NCBI GenBank assembly: GCA_011799875.1
Contig: CM022302.1
Coordinates: forward strand, 299,719,048-299,783,047
Source of the DNA: Thinopyrum elongatum
Taxonomy: Eukaryota; Streptophyta; Magnoliopsida; Poales; Poaceae
Direction: 5' to 3'
Length of the DNA stretch: 64,000 nt
The notes below the pieces were generated by a model, which was not told the DNA's origin, did not search any database, and saw only the letters and a program-made list of their open reading frames with translations. Numbering within the stretch: the stretch's first letter is position 1; every line of letters starts with the position of its first letter. Positions 57,971 through 64,000 of this stretch are shown here, piece after piece. A program made the position numbers and the translations under genes.

Positions 57971-59196
57971 CATGAGAAATATGTTCGGGGAAGAGGCGGA
58001 GGGCAAACTTCTGATGGATATGGAGATAAGTGATGATTTGCGTACCCATCTAATGTCAATCAAGGGAGCCAATAAGAACTTCGAACAAAGGTGGAGGGGT
58101 TGTCTACAAATATTGCAGGCGTCGAGGACAAGTTGAACAAGCGTATGACTGCTAGTGACCAACAATGCACTGATAGTCTACATATGGTGATCGATAGCCT
58201 TACCCAACTCATTGCAGTAGTTCAGCGCCTTGAGGCGGGACATCTGGCACCCCGACTGTCCCCCTCACCACAATACCACCGTGACCACTACAACGACGAG
58301 GATGGTGATTTTTCTGAGTACTCTGATGCTCGTGGAGGCTTACTTCATGGACCATGACATGGGACCGAAGCTCACCACCATGCTGGGCGGCGACACGACC
58401 ATGGCGGCAATGCTTCTCAGGAGGATGATGGTTTGGTTTGAATCAAGATAACAACACCTGAATTCTCGGGACGTTGTTCTAACCTGGAGAAATATTTGAA
58501 GTGGGAGATGCGCGTAAATCAGATTTCTTTTATGGTCACAACTACTCCGAAGAGAAGAAGATTTTTGTTGCATCAATGAAATTTACAAAGTATGTTCTTG
58601 TATGGTGGGATAATAAAAACCGTACTCACGAGCGACCAACGACATGGGCTGACATGAAGCGAATCATGAGGGAACATTTTGTGCCTGCTTACTACACTCG
58701 CCAGCTTCATAGTAGACTGTGTCGTCTAGTGTAAGGTACAAAATCAGTTGATGAGTACTACAAAAAGATGCAAGTTTTGATGATGTGTACAACTGCACGT
58801 GAGCCTGCGGAGGCAACCATGGTACGTTTCTTTGAGGGCTAGAAGAAAAGATTTACGAACCATGTTGATTTAATGCAATATAAAGATATTCATGAGTTAC
58901 TTCATCAAGTGAAGCATGCTGAACATTGGGTATTGGAGAAGCAAGCTTCAAAGACTTGTCCAACTTACAACAGTGGGCGACGTGGTTCTTCTCCTATTGA
59001 TCTTGGGTTTAGTGCTAAACCGGCTACTTCTTATAAGTCGGGAAGCATTGAACAAACCAAAGTGGCTGCACCAAAGGAGATTTCTCAAGTTTCATATAAT
59101 GCGACGCCATCTCATCACCGTAATATTATTTGCCACAAGTGTGGAGGACATGGACACATGAAGCATGAATGTTTCAATCGAAGAAGGGTTCTACTT
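57971..59196 (+). pseudogene. Gypsy gag with CCHC zinc knuckle, decayed
   Basis: Fragments in order: MRNMFGEEAEGKLLMDMEIS; then NIAGVEDKLNKRMTASDQQC and LTQLIAVVQRLEAG; the retrotransposon gag core KFTKYVLVWWDNKNRTHERP and TWADMKRIMREHFVPAYYTR; then SVDEYYKKMQVLMM; and the knuckle CHKCGGHGHMKHEC at 59131-59172 (C-x2-C-x4-H-x4-C). At least four stops or shifts separate these. This is the 5' gene of a gypsy element whose pol is not present; a copia element is inserted immediately after the knuckle at 59197. Confidence 0.82.
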
Positions 59197-59450
59197 GTTG
59201 AAATACTTCGGTCATGTGGATCGAACCTATGCTCCTGTATCACGATAGGGCCTAGAGTAGTTAGGAGATCTTCTTGTTTTTAAATCTGTTATCTCTTATC
59301 CCTTCTCCCGATTGTAATCTCCTTCGGTTGGTTAGCTAGGCTACCGCCGCACCCTGTAACAACCTACGAGATGCCTCTCTCGTACAGATCAATATAAACA
59401 ACATGCGGGCTCTTTGTTGAGGGTTGAGACGCTTTACCCATTGCTTCACA
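59197..59450 (+). repeat. 5' LTR of plus-strand copia
   Basis: 254 bp, TG...CA ends, directly followed by the PBS at 59451. It contains CAATATAAACA near 59390 as a possible TATA-like box. Confidence 0.8.
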
Positions 59451-59463
59451 TGGTATACAGAGC
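59451..59463 (+). promoter_or_regulatory. Primer binding site (initiator-Met tRNA type)
   Basis: TGGTATACAGAGC, close to the common copia PBS TGGTATCAGAGC. Confidence 0.75.
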
Positions 59464-59509
59464 TAGTCCCTTCCATCACATCTAGCCTCATTAACCCATC
59501 TAGCCGAGC

Positions 59510-61000
59510 ATGTCGTCTTCGACCTCCGCCATCTCCTCCGGCCTCAACAACAATACCTCCGAGCCTCAAACCATCGAAGAACCCTCCAAAACCATCACCA
59601 CCAAAACCACAGATGTCAAGGACCAGGTAGTTGCAAACCCTACCTATGCCCACTGGTTGATCTAGGACCAGCAAATAGTCGCATATCTTCTCCGCAATTT
59701 GTCCAAAGAAGTTCTAGTTCAAGTCGCGTCGCTGAAAAAATCACATGCGATATGGAGCGCTTTGGGGAACATGTTCTCCACTGTGTCCCTGACTCGTGAA
59801 AACAACATTAGGACCGCCCTAACCAATACATAAAAGGGATCGCAGTCAGCGTTGGCTTGCTTTGGCCACATGCGGTCACTCTCCAACGAACTCACGGCGG
59901 CGGGCAAACTGATCGAAGAGCCGGAGCTCATCTCCTTCATCATCGCAGAACTTGACATGGAGTACCAACCCATCATCTCTGCGCTGGATGTCCGCACTGA
60001 TCTGGTCACCATTGACATCCTCTTCTCTCTGGTGGCAAATTTCGACCAGCGGGTCGAGATGTTCCACGACAACGACTGCTTCAAATCATCGGCGAACATC
60101 GCCGCCAGAGGCCGACAGGGAGGCACTAAGGGAGGCTACCGGAACTAGCAAGGCAAAGGCGGATCTCGCGGTAGTGGCGGCTACAACATCGCTGGTGGCG
60201 GCAGTTACCAAGGTGGTGGTGGCGGCGGCGTCTACAATGGTGCTCGCGGCGGCGGCGGTGGCTACCACAACAGTGGTGCTCCCGGTGGCTATGGAGACGG
60301 CTATCAGCAAAATAATGGTGGAGGTGGCCACCAAGGGGGTGGTGGTGGTGGCTACTATCACCCCCATAACTCTGGCGGCGGCAACAACAATCAACCCCCC
60401 TCCAACAACAAGAGTGGGCACAACTTTCAAGGTTATGAGGGGTATGAAGGAAAGTGCCAAATATGTAAGAAAACAAATCACATTGCTAAAGATTGTGATT
60501 GGCGTTATGCTGATGACAGTTCCCCAAAAAAGAAAATTGCAGCTGCAACCGACACGTCATATGGTTTTGATACCAATTGGTGCATGGACACATGCGCCAC
60601 AAATCACATCGCTGGAGAGGTGGACAAGCTAACCATGCATGAGAAATATCGTGGCCACGATCAAGTCTACACCACAACCAATGGTGCAGGTATGAAGATT
60701 AGTCATGTTGCTCAATCACTTATCAAAACCCCACACAAAAATCTTGAAATCAATGAAATTCGGTATGTTCCTAATGCCTCCAAAACTTTGTTATCTGTCC
60801 ACCGTATTGCTCTTGACAACAATGTGTTTCTAGAATTTCACCCATTTTTTTTATCAAGGATCAAGTCAAGAAGAAAATTCTTCATAGAGGTGTCTGTGTG
60901 CAAGGGCTCTACTAGTTTCTTCCCAAGTATTGACAATGCAATAAACAAGTGTCTGGTGCCATTAAGCTCTCCGTTGAACGGTGGCACAATCGCTTAGGTC
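59510..61000 (+). pseudogene. Copia gag-protease-pre-integrase, with stops
   Basis: Starts MSSSTSAISSGLNNNTSEPQ at 59510. In-frame stops fall after YAHWLI, TALTNT and GGYRN. The gag core (SFIIAELDMEYQPIISALD, DILFSLVANFDQRVEMF) is followed by a long Gly/Tyr/Asn-rich stretch, then the knuckle CQICKKTNHIAKDC (C-x2-C-x4-H-x4-C, about 60455-60496). The protease site WCMDTCATNHI (about 60575) has C where D-T-G is expected. The pre-integrase zinc region HNRLGHPSF follows in a shifted frame. Gag and PR would build and mature particles; three stops rule that out here. Confidence 0.82.
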
Positions 61001-61176
61001 ATCCGTCTTTTACTATTGTTCATCAAATACTTAGTATAAATAAACTCCCAGTTGTTGGGGAGAGAAACTCATAAACTATTTGTGATTCATGTCAGTGAGC
61101 AAAAAGTCATCAACTACCATATCCCGTTTCTACTAGTGTGTCTAACAAACCTTTGCAACTTATTTTTTCTAATGTG

Positions 61177-61700
61177 CACTACTGCAGGATGCTGCTAACG
61201 GGACACTACAATCAGAGACCCTTCGACGAAACTATGTGTGATGCATTAATCGCAAACGATGATGTAATAAAAAACCGTCAAAAATGATACGAAACGTTTA
61301 TGATGGACGAGACATCAAACACGATTCAGATTATAGTTGTGTGTGCGATGCATGCATGGCATACGGTTGATCCATACAAACTATTTGCGTTGAGCCAGAA
61401 CAACAGAAATGGGCAGCCATATCAAGGTGTGCGATATACAGCATAAAGTTCACTCGGATGAACTGTTTGCGATGATCAATAAGAACACAAATGATTCGGC
61501 GTAACAAGATGTGTGTGATATCTGACAAACAGGTCGGTAATCAGAATTGTGTGCGATCATTATAGACAACGCATACGATTTTTTGTTGTGAATAGTGTGC
61601 TCGACAGGGCACATAATTCAAGAAACCAACCTGTCGGCGATAATGTAAAAGATCTCTGTCGAATACGTATTGCTAACCGTCTGCGATGAGATTGACAGGG
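61177..61700. repeat. CACTA terminus and subterminal repeat region
   Basis: CACTA start followed by many GTGTG(T/C)GATG-like and ACGATT-like repeats in both orientations, the probable transposase-binding region. Confidence 0.7.
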
Positions 61701-61762
61701 GAAACAAAGATAACAAATTAATATGAGCGAACGGCAACAAAGATATATACAGTCTGCTTAAT

Positions 61763-62131
61763 TTAGTCCTCCTTCTTCTTGTTGTTGGATGGCCCCGCGA
61801 CATCGTCTTGGCGAGGATGCTTCTTGCCGCTGACAGTTCGCTTTTCATCGCCGCCGCCGTCATCATTGTCGTTGCTGTCGTCGTCCTCCTCCTCGTTCGA
61901 CCATTCCTCCTCCTCATCATCGTCGTCCTCTTCTTCGTCCTTCGATGGCTCCTCGTCCGTCTGGTTGTCGTCTAACAACTCGGGCGGCGGTTTCCCTTCC
62001 GTGATCCAGATAAAATCAAGGTCTGGGCTCGACTCCGGACTCATGGAAGACGAGCAGGATGATTCTGATGTTGACCTATCATCGGGCACTAGACTGCTGG
62101 CGGAACTGTCGTCCTCGTTGTTGCTCGACAT
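61763..62131 (-). CDS. Small acidic serine-rich protein in CACTA, unknown
   Basis: Starts MSSNNEDDSSASSLVPDDRS at 62131; an upstream in-frame ATG at 62242 adds 37 residues of unlikely sequence, so I prefer the internal start. It is 122 codons, with a Ser-rich N-terminal third, DLDFIWITEGKPPPELLDD in the middle, and a highly acidic D/E run. The basic tail has KKHPRQDD and NNKKKED, a possible nuclear signal. No stop interrupts it. I do not recognise a family. It lies downstream of the GRF gene on the same strand, separated by a MITE. It could be an element-encoded accessory protein or a captured gene fragment. Confidence 0.5.
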   Translation of the reverse strand: MSSNNEDDSSASSLVPDDRSTSESSCSSSMSPESSPDLDFIWITEGKPPPELLDDNQTDEEPSKDEEEDDDDEEEEWSNEEEDDDSNDNDDGGGDEKRTVSGKKHPRQDDVAGPSNNKKKED

Positions 62132-62268
62132 GGCTGCGATACGTATACAAACCGCAAGAAAGTGAGATTGCAGAGTGTTTGCAAGTGTGTAGCGCGGCCG
62201 ACCGAGACGATGAAGATGGTGGACACTGAAGAGGAATGTCAATTGAAGCAGGGGATTGACGGATTATC

Positions 62269-62292
62269 TAACCGCCTTGGCAGGCGGTTAGA
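62269..62292. repeat. Short hairpin between the two CACTA genes
   Basis: The arms CTAACCGCC and GGCGGTTAG (9 bp, perfect) are separated by 6 bases. It lies upstream of the acidic gene; function unknown. Confidence 0.6.
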
Positions 62293-62419
62293 ATATTGAT
62301 ATAATCAACCACAATTAATAGTACCCAGTCGCTCCAAATTCCCGCGGTTGCACAGTTCTCATTGTGATAATTACGCACACGGGTTGGAGCATCCAAATGT
62401 GAAACAAGCATTTTTCATA

Positions 62420-62663
62420 CTACCTCCGTACCGGCGACCAAGGTGGGGGAATAACGAGAGAAATTGATGTTTATTTGCTAATCATACCATTGCGTGCAGA
62501 GAATTGACCATTGCATGTTATGCTAAGTAGTCTGAACTCATTGAATGCATCCACGCCCCACGACTCCTATTGGCTAATTTCTTTTTTCAGGGCAAAAAAC
62601 AGGGAACGAGTTTTGGGATTATTTGGTTTTCGTAATGTGACTTATGCACCGGTACGAAGGAAG
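62420..62663. mobile_element. Stowaway-like MITE inside the CACTA
   Basis: Ends CTACCTCCGTACCGGCG and CACCGGTACGAAGGAAG are inverted with small differences. TA flanks both sides (62418-62419 and 62664-62665). Confidence 0.65.
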
Positions 62664-62723
62664 TAGGATAGTTGGCAAGCAATAGATGGAGCTCTGCTAG
62701 CTTATTGATGAAGCCAGTAATAA

Positions 62724-63482
62724 TCAAACAAAACCCCTAATCATCATTGTAAACAACGCATAGAAGATGGCTAATGTGACAACCACAACTACACATGCTA
62801 GTTCCTTTTTGTCTCTTGCTTTCATCTGTTGCTCGTGATTGATTCTTTCTTGCTTCATCGTACTGATTGTACACTCTAGATCAGTGAGTTTCTTCTTCAG
62901 CTTTATGTTATCTTCTGCGAGCTTGGTGATAACACTCCGAGCCTTGCCATGCCATTCTTCATCCAGCCAGTTAACAAAGGCACAAGCCTCATATCCCTCC
63001 CAATGTTAAATAGTATTCAGGATGAGCGATGGCATTAACTCAACTAAAATGATGAACTTAGCACTAACCTCTAAGAGGCAACTGAGAAAACGTCTGCCAA
63101 TGTCGAATCCCTCCGTGCATATAGGTCGAGTGGGAGTGTGCTCGTGCACACAACTCAGCTTTTGGTACTTCTCGGTGGCGCAAAACTCGGAGTCAAATTC
63201 ATGTTGCGGGAGTCTGGAGTCATACTCCGGATCCGGCTGTTGATTGCTTTCCTGGGGGGGGGGGGTCATTCAGGACGGATTGAGCAGGGAGCTACTTTGG
63301 ACATGCTAAAAAAGATCGGGATAGATTGGAACCTGACAAGATGATTCAGATCCGTAGTACACCTGCCTTCTGATGACCTTAGGCAAGTGCTCGGCGGTGA
63401 CCGCCGTCGTGGTGGCGCTGCTGAGAGCAGCAATACGAGCAAGAGCAGCCGCACCGAAACCATCAGCACCACCCGTCCGCAT
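62724..63482 (-). CDS. GRF-zinc-finger / coiled-coil / C-terminal membrane-anchor protein, 3 exons
   Basis: Exons on the minus strand: 63482-63333, 63251-63069 and 62996-62724. Introns are 81 and 72 bases, each GT-AG, both in phase 0; the first acceptor has a run of 12 C. The joined frame has 201 codons with no stop. Residues about 84-130 form a GRF-type zinc finger: C/H in LSCVHEH, then GRRFLSC, then EACAFVNWLDEEW across the exon 2/3 junction. A Lys/Glu-rich helix (about 135-176, LAEDNIKLKKKLTDLECTIS) should form a coiled coil. ACVVVVVTLAIFYALFTMMI near the end is a membrane segment, so the protein may be tail-anchored. Plant families with this GRF-coil-membrane order (e.g. At1g43920-like) are uncharacterised. 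It lies in a CACTA element. Exon boundaries are my prediction. Confidence 0.72.
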
Positions 63483-63640
63483 TCCCCCAATGTCAGCGCC
63501 ATGCGAGGGGATTTGGGGGCTAGGGATTTGGAGGCTATGTTGGGATTTGGGGGAAATGGGGAAACTATGGGGATCTGCTAACGGTCGGGAACTACTTATC
63601 GCACTCTGTTGTATACGACACACGGCTTATACATGTCATT
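63483..63640 (-). promoter_or_regulatory. Leader/promoter region of the GRF gene
   Basis: The minus strand upstream of the start contains several CCCCAAATCCC or CCCCATTTCCC phrases. No TATA box is evident within 150 bases. Confidence 0.3.
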
Positions 63641-63881
63641 TGTGTTAGGTATTACAACTTCACACCCGATTTCCGCACCAAACCATGTGAGAAGACAACG
63701 TAGGTGCGACACGGTTGCCGTGACATAACCGTATGTGATGTACTACTTTGTACATATGGGGATGCAATAATTGAGTTATTACTTAGGGTAAACAGTCGAT
63801 CTGCGGATACCCGTCAAAAAATAAAAATAGCAGCTCTGCAGATATAGATGGCGGTGGCGGCTGGGGCAGCGACTACCAGAT

Positions 63882-63945
63882 AGGAGGTCAATCCTCGGTC
63901 GGTCGGCGGTGGCGGCGTGATGGGAGGTCAATCCTCGGTCTGCGG
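63882..63945. repeat. Two copies of GGAGGTCAATCCTCGGTC
   Basis: GGAGGTCAATCCTCGGTC occurs near 63883 and again near 63925, with GGCGGTGG-like spacers; a small direct duplication next to the LTR start. Confidence 0.65.
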
Positions 63946-63961
63946 TGGGAGATAAGAGGAG

Positions 63962-64000
63962 TGATACGTCGCCAACGTATCTATAATTTTTGATTATTCC
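63962..64000 (+). repeat. Start of an Athila-like LTR, cut by the window edge
   Basis: TGATACGTCGCCAACGTATC matches the start of the other Athila-like LTRs (TGATACGTCTCCAACGTATC). Only 39 bases are present. The preceding five bases are AGGAG. Confidence 0.8.

Larger units (their letters stand above)
59197..61176 (+). mobile_element. Plus-strand copia element, 5' part, cut by a CACTA
   Basis: The LTR (59197-59450) starts TGTTGAAATACTTCGG and ends GCTTCACA. A PBS, TGGTATACAGAGC, follows (initiator-Met type with one extra base). Then come gag, zinc knuckle, protease and pre-integrase region to 61176, where a CACTA terminus interrupts it. Integrase core, RT, RNase H and 3' LTR are not in the window. 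Confidence 0.85.
61177..63961 (-). mobile_element. CACTA transposon carrying two genes (one end in window)
   Basis: The terminus CACTACTGCAGGATGC starts at 61177 within the copia frame, preceded by GTG as a possible 3-bp TSD. Subterminal repeats such as GTGTGCGAT and their inverses fill 61230-61690 and reappear near 63640-63760. Two minus-strand genes, an acidic protein and a GRF zinc-finger protein, lie between, and no transposase is visible. The other terminus was not recognised before the Athila-like LTR at 63962, so the right end may be missing or displaced. Confidence 0.7.

Noticed and set aside
60086..60632. Open frames on both strands over the copia glycine-rich region
   Set aside because: Shadows of the Gly-rich gag segment (GGT/GGC repeats).
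1..64000. CRISPR arrays, bacterial operons, rRNA or tRNA genes
   Set aside because: None seen. Direct repeats present are LTRs, MITEs and tandem repeats of a plant genome; the tRNA-like matches are only primer binding sites.

Overview
This window is eukaryotic plant DNA, almost certainly from a Triticeae grass (wheat, Aegilops, barley or relatives). The basis is the dense nesting of LTR retrotransposons whose termini look like families known from Triticeae (Athila/Sabrina-like gypsy, Angela/BARE, SIRE/Maximus-like, a Veju-like TRIM, a Sukkula-like long LTR), plus Stowaway MITEs, CACTA elements and Helitrons. Family names come from memory of their ends and layouts, not from a search. Most boundaries below rest on target-site duplications (TSDs) read directly from the sequence.

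Layout. 1-1970 is the 3' end of an Athila-like element. 1971-4607 holds MITE remnants, a broken B3-domain gene fragment and one end of a CACTA element. 4608-15577 is a minus-strand copia element made of two partial units that share an LTR; an Athila-like element (7590-14150, TSD TGGGT) is inserted in it. 15578-19302 is low-copy-looking sequence with two decayed coding stretches, a gypsy gag fragment and a solo LTR (16881-17701, TSD ACCGT). 19303 to about 48640 is one minus-strand SIRE/Maximus-like copia element shattered by later insertions. Its 3' LTR holds a TRIM (20630-38074, TSD GGGGT). The TRIM holds a tandem three-LTR Athila-like element (22521-37007, TSD GGGGG). The copia 3' region holds an Angela/BARE solo LTR (39139-40902, TSD TTGTG). 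Its RT/RNase H boundary holds a Harbinger-type element (42332-48286, TSD TAA), whose cargo ORF is in turn split by a Sukkula-like solo LTR (43445-47668).

The clearest host gene is a single-exon STOP1/ART1-type C2H2 zinc-finger gene at 50706-51815, a family known for acid and aluminium tolerance. Its downstream flank carries a Helitron 3' end, MITEs, a ~185-bp tandem array and a compact Helitron. From about 57 kb there is a decayed gypsy gag, a copia element inserted in it (59197-61176), and a CACTA element inserted in that copia (from 61177). The CACTA carries two minus-strand genes: an intact-looking three-exon GRF-zinc-finger/coiled-coil/membrane-anchor protein and a small acidic protein. 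The last 39 bases start another Athila-like LTR.

Most open frames here are retroelement remnants with stops and frameshifts. The items I consider most worth following are the GRF gene in the CACTA, the Harbinger cargo gene with a SUMO-interaction-like motif, the tandem three-LTR element with mosaic identity between its units, and the hairpin conserved in the non-coding interior of the Athila-like elements.
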